Below, piece by piece: positions 8,423 through 17,357 of a stretch of DNA of 64,000 nt. This DNA is from Lewinellaceae bacterium SD302 (lineage in GTDB: Bacteria; Bacteroidota; Bacteroidia; Chitinophagales; Saprospiraceae), in contig PDLQ01000007.1 of the NCBI GenBank assembly GCA_002591745.1, positions 156,791 through 220,790 on the forward strand. Direction: 5' to 3'. A program made the position numbers and the translations under genes. Numbering within the stretch: position 1 is the stretch's first letter; each line of letters begins with the position of its first letter. Below the pieces are notes generated by a model. The model was given only the letters and a program-made list of their open reading frames with translations. It was not told where the DNA came from and searched no databases.

Positions 8423-9415
8423 CTAAAGCGTATTAGTAGTCGCCGCAATTTCATTAGTAAATAATTCCCGGTACCACCCAAATGCCTTTCTTATTCCTTC
8501 CGTCACGCTCACCTCCGGAACGTAGCCGAGCCGTTCGCGGATCTTGCTGATGTCGGCGTGGCTGTGGGGGATGTCGCCAGGTCTTTCCGGTCCCAGTATC
8601 GGGCTCATTTCTACCCCGGCTTCTTTTTTGAGGGCGTCGAAAAGTTCGAGGAGTGTTGTTCTTCCGCCGCAAGCGACGTTGTATATCTGGTTTAGCGCGG
8701 CCCCGTTTTCGGTGAACAATGCTTTGACGTTGGCTTGCACGACATTGTCGATGTAGGTGAAGTCCCGGCTAAAACTGCCGTCGCCATTGATAGTGGGTCG
8801 CTCACCGTTAAGAATGGCTTTGGCGAATAGTGGTATTACCGCCGCGTAGGCACCGTAGGGGTCTTGCTTCGGTCCAAAAACATTAAAATAACGCAGGCCG
8901 ATGTAATTGAAGTCATAGAGGTTGGCGTAGACATCGGCGTACAATTCGTTCACCAGTTTGGTCACTGCGTAAGGGGATAGCGGTTTGCCGATGATTTCTT
9001 CTTGTTTGGGCAGAGCCTGTGAGTCTCCGTAGGTAGAAGAAGAGGCGGCAAAGATGACCCTCTTTATCCCGGCTTCTTTGGCGGCGGTAAAAATGTTGAG
9101 GGTTCCGCTGATGTTGACGGTATTGGTCCGCAGCGGATTTTTAATACTTCGAGGTACTGATCCAAGGGCCGCCTGATGGGCAATTGAGTCGATTCCCAGA
9201 CAGGCCCGTTCACAAAAACTATAGTCCTCTACACTTCCCTCCAGGAACTCAAAACGGGGGTGGCCCAAAAAGGCTTCGATGTTGCGCCGAAACCCGTTAC
9301 TGAGATCATCTACGACCCGCACCAGGCCAACGCGCTCGTCGGTCAGTAAAGCCTCGGCCAGGTTGGAGCCGATGAAGCCGGCACCACCGGTGATGAGGAT
9401 GTTCTTAGCCTGCAT
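8423..9415 (-). CDS. UDP-N-acetylhexosamine/UDP-hexose 4-epimerase (SDR, WbpP-like)
   Basis: This 330-residue extended short-chain dehydrogenase has the NAD-binding loop ITGGAGFIGSN (residues 8-18) and the catalytic pair Y149-x3-K153 in YAVTK, preceded by the serine-rich AASSSTYG strand. The acidic residue D36 of VVDDLSNG fits NAD rather than NADP. The pattern RYFNVFGPKQDPYGAYAAVIPLF is typical of WbpP/TviC-type UDP-GlcNAc 4-epimerases, so interconversion of UDP-GlcNAc and UDP-GalNAc (or their uronates) is the best guess; UDP-glucose is possible. Its product could feed either the polymer backbone or, together with the dehydrogenase at 15016-16353, a uronic acid. The start lies two bases after the stop of the Wzz-like gene. 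Confidence 0.82.
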   Translation of the reverse strand: MQAKNILITGGAGFIGSNLAEALLTDERVGLVRVVDDLSNGFRRNIEAFLGHPRFEFLEGSVEDYSFCERACLGIDSIAHQAALGSVPRSIKNPLRTNTVNISGTLNIFTAAKEAGIKRVIFAASSSTYGDSQALPKQEEIIGKPLSPYAVTKLVNELYADVYANLYDFNYIGLRYFNVFGPKQDPYGAYAAVIPLFAKAILNGERPTINGDGSFSRDFTYIDNVVQANVKALFTENGAALNQIYNVACGGRTTLLELFDALKKEAGVEMSPILGPERPGDIPHSHADISKIRERLGYVPEVSVTEGIRKAFGWYRELFTNEIAATTNTL

Positions 9416-9417
9416 GC

Positions 9418-10536
9418 TTATTGAATTACGATTCGGTCGACTGCGTCTGAATGGACGACGTCGCGGTATATTTTGATTAAAACGAGTAAGAGGACACCGA
9501 AAAAGCCGCCGAAAATGGCTCCGACAATGCCGTTGAGCAGATTGCTGCTGCCAGTTTTGAAAAGCGGCAGGATCGGACGGTCTACAACGACGAAAACGGG
9601 CTGGGCATTATTCAGCATAAAGCGGGTCGTCTCGATATTTTTAAGCACCTCGGTATAGATGCCCGAGATCAGGCTGGCCTCTCGTTGGATACGGGACATC
9701 CTTACTCTTGCCTGGCTACCGATCAAACCCAGGGTGCGATCTTCCATGCTGGATAATTGATACTCTCGTTGCCTTAATTCCTGACCCAGGCTATCGGCTC
9801 TGGCTTGTAAAACTTTAATGCTCCTGGCTTGGGGAGTATTGCTTTTAGCGGTATAGAAATCCTCAATGACCTCATATAGCTTATTCACGAGGTGGTAGGT
9901 AAACATCTCATTGACGCTACTGGCCTGGATGGTGACGATGCCGATTTCCCCGTTATAGGTTATCTGAAATGGCGGATCATCCTGGGTGAGCCGGTAGTGA
10001 AGTTGCAAGAACATGCGGTTTTCCAACTCACTGAAGCCGGCAATGGAATCGTGGGTAAAGTAAAAGTCCTGAAGCAAGGTAGAGCCAGCTTCACGGTAAT
10101 ATTCATGGTACTCGTATACGTCAATCATGTGGTTGGCCAGCAAATCGTCCCTGCCGTTTACGAAAGCGCTGTCGAAAAGCACACGCTGGGCGATGAGCCG
10201 ACTATTACTCAACTCCACCAACTGAGCAAAATTGACACCACCCTGTTTGGCTCCTCCACCGAAACCGAATTGACTGAGCAAATTACCCATGCCAGCCATA
10301 GCCCCGGCATCGGATTCGTTGACCATGAAACTGGTCTGGGTGGCATACACTGCTGGTGTAAGATTAGCTTTTACTACGAAATAGGCTACTCCGATAAGTA
10401 CGAAGAGTAGCAGCCAGAAGACCTTGCGCCACAAATAAATGACGTACGAACGAATGACCAAGATGATCTCCCGCAAACTGACTTCGCGCCGAATGTTGGC
10501 GTCTTCAGCCTCGCTACTTTGGTAATTGTCCATCAT
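9418..10536 (-). CDS. Wzz/GNVR-type polysaccharide co-polymerase without kinase domain
   Basis: This 372-residue inner-membrane protein has membrane segments near residues 33-53 and 335-358 flanking a periplasmic domain with a coiled-coil-rich stretch (about 240-300: KVLQARADSLGQELRQREYQ). The short cytoplasmic tail has no Walker motifs and no tyrosine cluster, so it is a chain-length/co-polymerase protein rather than a BY-kinase fusion. The VDRPILPLFK motif before the last helix matches the proline-rich region of the GNVR family. The start codon overlaps the stop of the exporter gene (TAATG), which points to translational coupling with the Wza-like partner it should contact. The early GCTACTTTGG at about 10513 partly resembles the dispersed motif but lacks the AGYC tail. 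Confidence 0.85.
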   Translation of the reverse strand: MMDNYQSSEAEDANIRREVSLREIILVIRSYVIYLWRKVFWLLLFVLIGVAYFVVKANLTPAVYATQTSFMVNESDAGAMAGMGNLLSQFGFGGGAKQGGVNFAQLVELSNSRLIAQRVLFDSAFVNGRDDLLANHMIDVYEYHEYYREAGSTLLQDFYFTHDSIAGFSELENRMFLQLHYRLTQDDPPFQITYNGEIGIVTIQASSVNEMFTYHLVNKLYEVIEDFYTAKSNTPQARSIKVLQARADSLGQELRQREYQLSSMEDRTLGLIGSQARVRMSRIQREASLISGIYTEVLKNIETTRFMLNNAQPVFVVVDRPILPLFKTGSSNLLNGIVGAIFGGFFGVLLLVLIKIYRDVVHSDAVDRIVIQ

Positions 10537-13208
10537 TAATTACGGGTTGCCAGTAGTATTGCCGTTAGAATAGTTCCCGCCCCACCCAGAATAGCCGAAG
10601 TCATTGCGATCCAGTCAAATCGCTCTTCCCGCCGTTCGCGTTGGATTTTCTCGGGCTTCAATTCCATGCGGATGGTACTGCCTGGCCGAATTTCGGGATA
10701 ATTGTTTATCCACAGGAATTTTTTGGTGCGGCCCAGTTCGCCGTTGGGGTACTGTACGGTCAAACTACGGCGAAGTGCATCATCGGAAAAACCTCCGGCA
10801 AAATTATTGACGTACCACTTAGCGGAATGGTCACCGTCGAAGGCAACGTCCAGTGAGCCATCATTCAGTAGGCTATCTACGTAAATCATTTCTGCACGGG
10901 TTCCGAGCGGGCGAATAGCTACCAGGTCTTTGACTTTGGGTATGAATACGATGTCGCCGTTACGCAACTTCAAATTGGCTACGCTGCCTGGTGATTTAAT
11001 GGCGTCATCCAATCTGATCACTACTGCCCCCGCATTCTCCTCTTTCCGTTCCAGGACAGCGCCAGCCGGGAAGGCTTCGGCGGTCAGGCCACCGGACTTG
11101 GTTAACAGATCGGTTAGTTTCAGGTTGTCGCTGTCCATTGCATATATCCCCGGAAAGCGAACTTCACCTTGTATATCCACCGTTTGTACCAATTCGAATT
11201 CTGGTACGCTACGTACCACGACCACATCGTACGGCCTTAATAGAAAACCACCGGTCGGGCCGCCGATAACGTTGTATTCTTCGTCGATCTCAAGGGGGAT
11301 GCTGATCGTTTTGGTCGTTTCATTTTCTCCGAATTGCAGCCGGACCACGTCTATCCGGTTGCGGGCTGCGCCAAGTTTCAATCCTCCGGCCAGGGTAAAC
11401 AGGTCTTTTAAACCCAAGCTTACATCGTATACATATTGGCCGGGTGCCCGGACCGCCCCGGTTACCTGTAAGGGAAAGCGTTCCGAGAATCTTTCGTTGG
11501 TGTAGACGACCAGACTATCCAGTGGGCGTAGTAATTGATCCATACCGCTTGATTGGCCAAGGTTTAAGCGGACGTATTGCCGCTCTAGTTCATTGGCCGG
11601 GTTTCTTCGGATCAGAAAAGCTTCCTCGCTAGCGTTGGGTTTGAGCCCCCCGGCCAGGATCAATGCATCCCGCACCGTTAATGATCCATCATCGCTGTAG
11701 GGATATAGTGGAAGTGGCGTATTCACCGCACCCGTGACGGTAATTGAATAGCGTGGTGTGTAGGTCGATTGACTGAATACAATAAGCTGATCTTCGGATT
11801 GGAGTTCGATGTTTTCCTTTGGAGCGTTGTTCAGTGCGGCCTGGTAGTCGATTGGGATAAGGGTAGCAGTACTGTCGGCGTTCAGGCGACGCAGAAACCC
11901 CGCATCCAGCCGGCTACCTGGTTGTAGCTTGCCCTTTTGTAAAAGATCCGCAACGCGCATTCCCGGGGTGAAAGCATATGTGCCCGGAATTATTACCGCT
12001 CCGTTGATGGAAACCTGTTGTCGTTGTGGTGCGGTACTGACGGGTACCAACACGATGTCTCCATCATCCAGCGCGAAGTCGGTAGTTGTTTCTACGTTGA
12101 GCACTGAGGTCTTATTCCCGCTAGAACGGGTAACGGTGATTCCTTCGTTGAGTGACTCGGGTAGAAGACCACCGGCGTAAGCCAGTACAGTTTTCAAATC
12201 TTCCCCGTCACGAAGCTCGTAGTTTAAAGGTCGGCGTACTCCACCTTGTACTTCCACGATCTTGCTGGCGAGTGGGACAAAGATGACGTCGTTGTCTTCC
12301 AGAAAAAGGTTGGGTTGTTGGGTTGGATTAAGGAGGAATTCGTAAATGTCCACTACGGTCTCCTCACCACCGCTAATGAGTTTGATATTTCTGACGGAGC
12401 CTTCATCCTTAGGGCCGCCAGCCGCCACCAGAGCATTGAAAACAGTATTGACAGCAGAGAGGGTAAAGCTGCCGTTTGTTTCGGTTTCTCCGTAAATATT
12501 GACGGTAATGATGCGCGTGGCGTCCACATTAAAACTGAACTGACCATTATTGAAGACGTAGTAACGGGCAAAGCGGGTCTGGGCCAACTCTCTTGCCCGG
12601 TCTAACCGGAGGCCCCGCAACTGTATTCGAGGCATTGCCGGAGGATTGATGAAGCCGTCCTCGTCGATGGTCAGCTTGAGATCGGCTTGGCTTGCTCCAA
12701 ATATGTTCACGGCTATTACGTCTCCCGTGCCCAGGCGATAACTGGGCGGCGCGCTTACATTGTCATTGGGTTGATAAACCTGTAGACTTTTATTGCGGAA
12801 TACCTGGTGGCCCCAGATGGTACTCTCTTCAAGGTTCGAAGGTGGAGTGCTCAATGGAGGAGCTTCAACTACCGCTGGTGGCGGCTCAGCTGGCTCTGGA
12901 GTAGTAACCGGGGCACTCGTCTCTGCGGGTCGGACCCTGGCTTCGGCCTCCATTTCTGCTACCACGGCCTCGATCTGACTTTGGGCAGCGGCCAGCTCAG
13001 CGGGATTCATATTGTCTACGTCGATACCACGCTCCAAAAGTCTGGCTTTCAGTTCGGTCTCGTCAATATTACGACGCTTTAGTTCCTGGCGAGCCTGGGC
13101 TTGTTGGCTGGGCGTAATTTGAGCCGGTAAATAAACAGCCATTCCCAAACAAAGCAAGAGCAGCTTTATTATCCGGAAATTTATACTAGGGGTGAAGAAT
13201 TTATTCAT
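10536..13208 (-). CDS. Wza-like outer-membrane polysaccharide exporter with several SLBB domains
   Basis: This 890-residue envelope protein has an N-terminal signal-like helix (IIKLLLLCLGMAVYLPAQ, about 15-30), a proline/alanine-rich linker (about 95-125) and a polysaccharide export domain beginning YRLGTGDVIAVNIFG (about 157). It then has a series of about six SLBB-type ligand-binding modules, each opening with a GAV/GEV-xxPG-xY strand such as ISINGAVIIPGTYAF, VTGAVRAPGQYVY and DIQGEVRFPGIYAM. A predicted helix near the very C terminus (AMTSAILGGAGTILTAILL) could be the membrane-spanning piece. The length is more than twice that of E. coli Wza, as is common in Bacteroidota. It is coupled to the Wzz-like gene. 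A 287-bp gap with a palindromic element separates it from the sulfotransferase. Confidence 0.88.
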   Translation of the reverse strand: MNKFFTPSINFRIIKLLLLCLGMAVYLPAQITPSQQAQARQELKRRNIDETELKARLLERGIDVDNMNPAELAAAQSQIEAVVAEMEAEARVRPAETSAPVTTPEPAEPPPAVVEAPPLSTPPSNLEESTIWGHQVFRNKSLQVYQPNDNVSAPPSYRLGTGDVIAVNIFGASQADLKLTIDEDGFINPPAMPRIQLRGLRLDRARELAQTRFARYYVFNNGQFSFNVDATRIITVNIYGETETNGSFTLSAVNTVFNALVAAGGPKDEGSVRNIKLISGGEETVVDIYEFLLNPTQQPNLFLEDNDVIFVPLASKIVEVQGGVRRPLNYELRDGEDLKTVLAYAGGLLPESLNEGITVTRSSGNKTSVLNVETTTDFALDDGDIVLVPVSTAPQRQQVSINGAVIIPGTYAFTPGMRVADLLQKGKLQPGSRLDAGFLRRLNADSTATLIPIDYQAALNNAPKENIELQSEDQLIVFSQSTYTPRYSITVTGAVNTPLPLYPYSDDGSLTVRDALILAGGLKPNASEEAFLIRRNPANELERQYVRLNLGQSSGMDQLLRPLDSLVVYTNERFSERFPLQVTGAVRAPGQYVYDVSLGLKDLFTLAGGLKLGAARNRIDVVRLQFGENETTKTISIPLEIDEEYNVIGGPTGGFLLRPYDVVVVRSVPEFELVQTVDIQGEVRFPGIYAMDSDNLKLTDLLTKSGGLTAEAFPAGAVLERKEENAGAVVIRLDDAIKSPGSVANLKLRNGDIVFIPKVKDLVAIRPLGTRAEMIYVDSLLNDGSLDVAFDGDHSAKWYVNNFAGGFSDDALRRSLTVQYPNGELGRTKKFLWINNYPEIRPGSTIRMELKPEKIQRERREERFDWIAMTSAILGGAGTILTAILLATRN

Positions 13209-13239
13209 AGTAAAGAAATAGGGACGGCGAAAGTTATTA

Positions 13240-13395
13240 AGAGCCTGTTTGGATTTCTATTTCCTGAAAAACAAGCATTTATGAACCTGGCGTCACCAAA
13301 AATGGATCGCTTGACCCGCCAAGCTCACAATTTTATGGCATAGTCAGAACCATAAATTATTGTTTTTCAGTTCATAGCAATTCCCAAACAAGCTC
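13240..13395. mobile_element. MITE-like long imperfect palindrome
   Basis: The two halves are inverted copies over about 50 bases with a two-base gap and scattered mismatches. The left arm begins AGAGCCTGTTTGG at 13240; the right arm ends CCAAACAAGCTCT at 13395. The best-paired inner block is CTGAAAAACAA (left) against TTGTTTTTCAG (right). TTA/TAA flanks could be a short target duplication. No protein is encoded. It fills most of the 287-bp gap between the sulfotransferase and the exporter genes. It could be a miniature inverted-repeat element or a large RNA hairpin in the operon transcript. Confidence 0.55.
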
Positions 13396-13495
13396 TAAGC
13401 GAAAGCTCTGATGTTTGGAGCGGCTGGTAAATGCCGTTGCCAATTCTCGAAATAGGCCAGGAAACAAAGTCCCTGATAAGCTTTATATGTTGACG

Positions 13496-14344
13496 CTAAG
13501 ATTTAGGAAAATAGCCGAAGTGCAGGAGCATTTTCTTAGCTTCTCTTTCAATGATGCTTATGTCATTAGGAGTTAATCGTTCAAAGGAACGTTCATTCAT
13601 GTTTTTTATCGTTGATTGTTGCTCATGAACGCTAATGGCTTTTGTCTCAAAATCATTCACAGGCATCTCTACGCCGATAAAAGCGTATATATCACGGACG
13701 ATTGATCTTGGATTTTCAGTGAGGTCTTCATATCGGATCAGTAGTACGTTATCTAGATGTTTGATATGCTCCAGCATGATCTCGTTGGAAACATTCCACT
13801 GAGTAGCCGTTTTTACCAGACTGTGCCCGACTTTCCGGTGAATACCCTCTGCCACAGCATAGCCATTTCTAACAATACAGATGAAGTGGGCATTTTTGAA
13901 GTGGCGTTGAAACCACCTCATCCTTCCGGCCGTTGGTGGCGACTTTTCAACCAGGATTTCAGCATCAGGATTATTGAACCAGGGAGCCCAATCTTTTTTT
14001 ATGGATTCAGCACTTATGGGATACTCTCCCTCCTCATTCATTTCGAATAAGTCCGGGGCTAAAGCCCAAAGGCGGCGATATCCTAAATGCTGAGGGCGGG
14101 GAAGTTGGTTTGTGTAGAAAATGCCTTCGTTCGGGAGGGTGCCGAATCGCTCGTCCGCTTTGAGGATTTTATGTAGTAGGGTAGTCCCTGAGTTGTAGCA
14201 ACCGGTGATGAAAACCCATTTCTTGGGCGTTGGTGGGGTTGCGTACCTTTGTTGAATAGGACGGTACAATTGTTTAAGCGTTTCGTCCAAACGCCGGCTT
14301 GCCACCTGAAGGTAGTGAGAAACGCTTTTAATTTGCTTCATCAT
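13496..14344 (-). CDS. Sulfotransferase family protein
   Basis: This 282-residue soluble protein has the PAPS-binding loop FITGCYNSGTTLLHKIL (about 45-61), where NSGTT replaces the usual RSGTT, and the 3'-phosphate-binding block FICIVRNGYAVAEG (about 154-167), matching the R-(x)n-S/G region of the family. A further segment VLLIRYEDLTENPRSIV fits the downstream RYEDL motif. It should transfer sulfate from PAPS to a hydroxyl of the glycan, which makes the polymer more acidic. The start (double ATG at 14344) lies three bases after the acyltransferase stop. The acceptor is not visible from sequence. Confidence 0.85.
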   Translation of the reverse strand: MMKQIKSVSHYLQVASRRLDETLKQLYRPIQQRYATPPTPKKWVFITGCYNSGTTLLHKILKADERFGTLPNEGIFYTNQLPRPQHLGYRRLWALAPDLFEMNEEGEYPISAESIKKDWAPWFNNPDAEILVEKSPPTAGRMRWFQRHFKNAHFICIVRNGYAVAEGIHRKVGHSLVKTATQWNVSNEIMLEHIKHLDNVLLIRYEDLTENPRSIVRDIYAFIGVEMPVNDFETKAISVHEQQSTIKNMNERSFERLTPNDISIIEREAKKMLLHFGYFPKS

Positions 14345-14347
14345 CGG

Positions 14348-14878
14348 TTATCCATTGGGTGTTACCGTGCCATTTTTCAGGATATACTCTGCTTCACTTT
14401 CCGGGCAGACGGCAAATCCAGCTTCATTAAATTCCAACCGGTGGCCGTAGGCACTCATCCAGCCGACTTGTCGGGCCGGGTTGCCTACCAAAAGGGCATA
14501 AGCCGGTACATTCCTGGTCACTACTGCCCCGGCTCCGATAAAGGCGTATTCGCCAATATCGTGGCCGCAGACAATCGTGGCATTGGCCCCGATAGTAGCT
14601 CCCCGACCTACGTGGGTTCTGGCATACTGCCCCCGGCGGTTTACTGCGCTGCGAGGATTAATTATGTTGGTGAAAACGCAACTTGGGCCAAGAAATACAT
14701 CGTCATCACAGCTTACGCCAGTGTACAAAGAGACGTTGTTTTGCACCTTGACATTATTGCCCAAGATTACGCCCGGAGCAACCATCACGTTTTGCCCTAG
14801 GTTACAGTTGCTGCCGAGGGTACAACCCGACATCAGGTGACAAAAATGCCAGACCTTACTGCCCTCGCCGATAGTCAC
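14348..14878 (-). CDS. Left-handed beta-helix acyltransferase (WbpD/WlbB-like), start uncertain
   Basis: The visible frame from GTG at 14878 gives 176 residues of hexapeptide repeats ([20 protein letters not shown], then [32 protein letters not shown]), typical of sugar N- or O-acetyltransferases. Members of this type normally start a little earlier, with a block like [19 protein letters not shown]. Exactly that block is encoded upstream in the same frame (14879-14950, back to a TGA near 14969), but it contains no ATG, GTG or TTG. So either a non-standard start is used, the gene has lost its start, or there is a sequence error. It is likely to acetylate an amino sugar in the pathway that also uses the neighbouring UDP-sugar dehydrogenase. 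Activity is inferred from family only. Confidence 0.7.
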   Translation of the reverse strand: MTIGEGSKVWHFCHLMSGCTLGSNCNLGQNVMVAPGVILGNNVKVQNNVSLYTGVSCDDDVFLGPSCVFTNIINPRSAVNRRGQYARTHVGRGATIGANATIVCGHDIGEYAFIGAGAVVTRNVPAYALLVGNPARQVGWMSAYGHRLEFNEAGFAVCPESEAEYILKNGTVTPNG

Positions 14879-14987
14879 ATCATCGTCGATGACAGCGGTA
14901 GGGTGGATGAAGTAGGAAGGAGGAGTGATGGTTGCGGGCTTGTTTAGTTCGTTGCGTAATCAGTTGCCGTTAGTCCACAGCGTAACT

Positions 14988-15004
14988 TTGCTACTTTGCT
15001 AGTC
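14988..15004 (+). repeat. Dispersed motif copy, 2-nt spacer class
   Basis: TTGCTACTTTG, CT, AGTC. It starts about 12 bases beyond the stop of the dehydrogenase gene, on the opposite strand, within a 137-bp gap. Confidence 0.8.
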
Positions 15005-15015
15005 TGAATAATTTG

Positions 15016-16353
15016 CTAAAGCCGCCAGATAACTTCATTACTACGTACTGTTTCCCGACTGTAAATTGCTTTCAGGTCGAAAAGGATCAGGTCCTGGTCA
15101 GCTTTAATAAGATTGCGGAAGTAATTCATATCCAGCGAACGGTATTCTTCGTGGGCCACACCGACAATGACGGCATCATAATCCTTACCAGCTTCGTCCT
15201 GCATGCTGAATTTGTATTCCTGAGCTACTTCGTTGGGGCTGGCGTGAGGGTCGATTAGTTGAACATTGATGCCGAAGTCCATCAACTCCTGAATAACGTC
15301 GAAGATCTTAGAGTTGCGGATGTCGGCTACATTTTCTTTAAAAGTGGCACCCATCACGAGCACCTTACAGCTTTTCGGATTGAGGTTGCGTTGCAACAGC
15401 AGTTGAGTAAGTTCTTTTGCGATGAAGCCCGGCATACCGTCGTTGACCCGTCGGCCACTGGCGATTACCTGGGGGTCGTAACCGAGTTGCTTACTCTTGT
15501 GTAGCAGATAATAGGGGTCTACGCTGATGCAATGGCCCCCTACCAGGCCGGGACGGAATTTGAGGAAATTCCATTTGGTGCCAGCCGCCGCCAATACTTC
15601 TTGAGTATCGATGCCCATGCGATTGAAGATCATACTCAGCTCGTTGACAAAACTGATATTGATGTCACGCTGGGCGTTTTCGATAACTTTGGCTGCTTCG
15701 GCAACTTTAATCGTACTGGCCTCGTAAATGCCGGCCGTGATAACAGCACCGTAAATTCCGGAGACTATTTCGAGTGTTTCCGGGTCGCTGCCACTAACGA
15801 TTTTAAGAATCTTATCTACCGTATGTTCCTTATCGCCCGGATTGATCCGTTCAGGGCTATAGCCGGCAAAGAAATCCTGACCGAAGGTCAATCCGCTTAC
15901 TCGTTCCAGAATGGGGATGCAGTCTTCTTCCGTACAACCGGGATAAACGGTAGACTCATAGACGACAATATCTTCCTTTTTTAATGCCCGCCCCACAGTT
16001 TCCGAAGCACCAATTAACGGATTCAGATTTGGAACCCGGGCTTCGCTCACCGGAGTAGGTACGGCTACGATATGGAAGCTGGCGTCTTTCAGAAGACCCG
16101 GATCAGCGGTAAACGTAATGTCTTTCTCAAGGAAGGCGGTAGAATCCAGTTCTTCGCTGGGGTCTTCCCCTCTTTGCATCATGGCCACGCGCTCGGCGCT
16201 GATGTCGAATCCGATAACACGAAACTGCTTAGCTAATTCCAACGCCAGTGGCAGGCCAACATAACCGAGTCCGATGACGGAAATGGCCCGTTGCTTACTT
16301 CTAAATTCCGCCAGCATTTGAGCGGGCGCGGTGCGGGTGATTGTGGCAGTCAT
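15016..16353 (-). CDS. Nucleotide-sugar dehydrogenase (TviB/WbpO-like UDP-HexNAc dehydrogenase)
   Basis: This 445-residue UDP-glucose/GDP-mannose dehydrogenase-family enzyme oxidises C6 of a UDP-sugar twice with NAD to give a uronic acid. The NAD loop is VIGLGYVGLPLALELA (26-41), the catalytic cysteine is C275 in GGHCISVDPYY, and the C-terminal domain contains VLVMGATFKENVADIRNS. The pattern LHKSKQLGYDPQVI after the cysteine is typical of the Vi-antigen type (UDP-GlcNAc or UDP-GalNAc dehydrogenases) rather than plain UDP-glucose dehydrogenase. UDP-glucose remains possible, however, because the two downstream-acting enzymes of this locus need UDP-glucuronate. It lies 49 bp after the decarboxylase gene. 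Confidence 0.85.
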   Translation of the reverse strand: MTATITRTAPAQMLAEFRSKQRAISVIGLGYVGLPLALELAKQFRVIGFDISAERVAMMQRGEDPSEELDSTAFLEKDITFTADPGLLKDASFHIVAVPTPVSEARVPNLNPLIGASETVGRALKKEDIVVYESTVYPGCTEEDCIPILERVSGLTFGQDFFAGYSPERINPGDKEHTVDKILKIVSGSDPETLEIVSGIYGAVITAGIYEASTIKVAEAAKVIENAQRDINISFVNELSMIFNRMGIDTQEVLAAAGTKWNFLKFRPGLVGGHCISVDPYYLLHKSKQLGYDPQVIASGRRVNDGMPGFIAKELTQLLLQRNLNPKSCKVLVMGATFKENVADIRNSKIFDVIQELMDFGINVQLIDPHASPNEVAQEYKFSMQDEAGKDYDAVIVGVAHEEYRSLDMNYFRNLIKADQDLILFDLKAIYSRETVRSNEVIWRL

Positions 16354-16402
16354 TATTTAAATTGTAATTTCATTAGAACCGCTTTCTAAAGCCGAAGACA
16401 TT

Positions 16403-17356
16403 TTAATGCTTGTTTGCTTTTGCAACGGCGTCTCTAAAATAGGGCATGGTTTTTTTCAAACCATCGGCCCGATTATAACGAGGTGTCCAGTTCAGTACTT
16501 TTTGAGCCAAAGAAATATCGGGCTGCCTCACTTTTGGATCATCTACGGGTAAGGGGTGCTGATCCAGAAAAGCTTTAGGGTTCCCCACGAGTTCTAGTAC
16601 TTCCCTGGCAAAGTCTAAAATGGAAATTTCGTCCGGATTTCCGATGTTAACCGGCTGAGCGGTATCACTGAAGAGGAGGCGGTAAATGCCTTCTACCAAG
16701 TCATCAACGTAGCAAAAACTACGGGTTTGGGAGCCGTCACCGAAGACTGTCAGCCCTTCTCCGCGAATAGCCTGGCTGAAAAAGGCTGGCAATACCCGCC
16801 CGTCGTTGATGCGCATCCGCGGACCATAAGTGTTGAAAATCCTGACGATCCGGGTTTCCAGCCCGTGGTAAGTATGGTAAGCCATCGTAATAGCCTCTTG
16901 GAAGCGCTTGGCCTCGTCGTAAACCCCTCGGGGGCCAACGGGGTTAACGTTGCCCCAGTAATCTTCTCTCTGTGGGTGGATGAGCGGATCGCCGTAAACT
17001 TCACTGGTGCTTGCAATTAGCATGCGTGCGCCTTTGGCCCGTGCCAAGCCCAGCAGGTTGTGGGTACCCAGAGAGCCCACCTTCAATGTCTGGATGGGCA
17101 TTTTCAGATAGTCGATCGGGCTGGCCGGGCTGGCGAAGTGGAGAATGTAATCCAGTTGGCCGGGCACGTGGACGTACGTACTCACGTCGTGATGATAAAA
17201 AGTGAATCGCTCCAGTCCCATCAGGTGCTCGATGTTTGTCATATCTCCCGTAATCAGGTTATCCATGCCCACGACGCGAAAACCTTCTGCGATGAAGCGG
17301 TCGGAGAGGTGAGAGCCGAGAAAACCGGCGGCACCGGTGATGAGTACTGTTTTCAT
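16403..17356 (-). CDS. uxs: UDP-glucuronate decarboxylase (UDP-xylose synthase)
   Basis: This 317-residue SDR enzyme converts UDP-glucuronate to UDP-xylose. It shows [11 protein letters not shown] (6-16), the highly diagnostic [14 protein letters not shown] (72-85), [10 protein letters not shown]146-x3-K150 in YDEAK, and the run [17 protein letters not shown] with [16 protein letters not shown]. This combination is almost specific to the Uxs family. The gene starts one base after the stop of the 4-epimerase gene, so both are co-translated. Together they supply xylose and galacturonate units from the same precursor. Confidence 0.93.
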   Translation of the reverse strand: MKTVLITGAAGFLGSHLSDRFIAEGFRVVGMDNLITGDMTNIEHLMGLERFTFYHHDVSTYVHVPGQLDYILHFASPASPIDYLKMPIQTLKVGSLGTHNLLGLARAKGARMLIASTSEVYGDPLIHPQREDYWGNVNPVGPRGVYDEAKRFQEAITMAYHTYHGLETRIVRIFNTYGPRMRINDGRVLPAFFSQAIRGEGLTVFGDGSQTRSFCYVDDLVEGIYRLLFSDTAQPVNIGNPDEISILDFAREVLELVGNPKAFLDQHPLPVDDPKVRQPDISLAQKVLNWTPRYNRADGLKKTMPYFRDAVAKANKH

Positions 17357-17357
17357 A

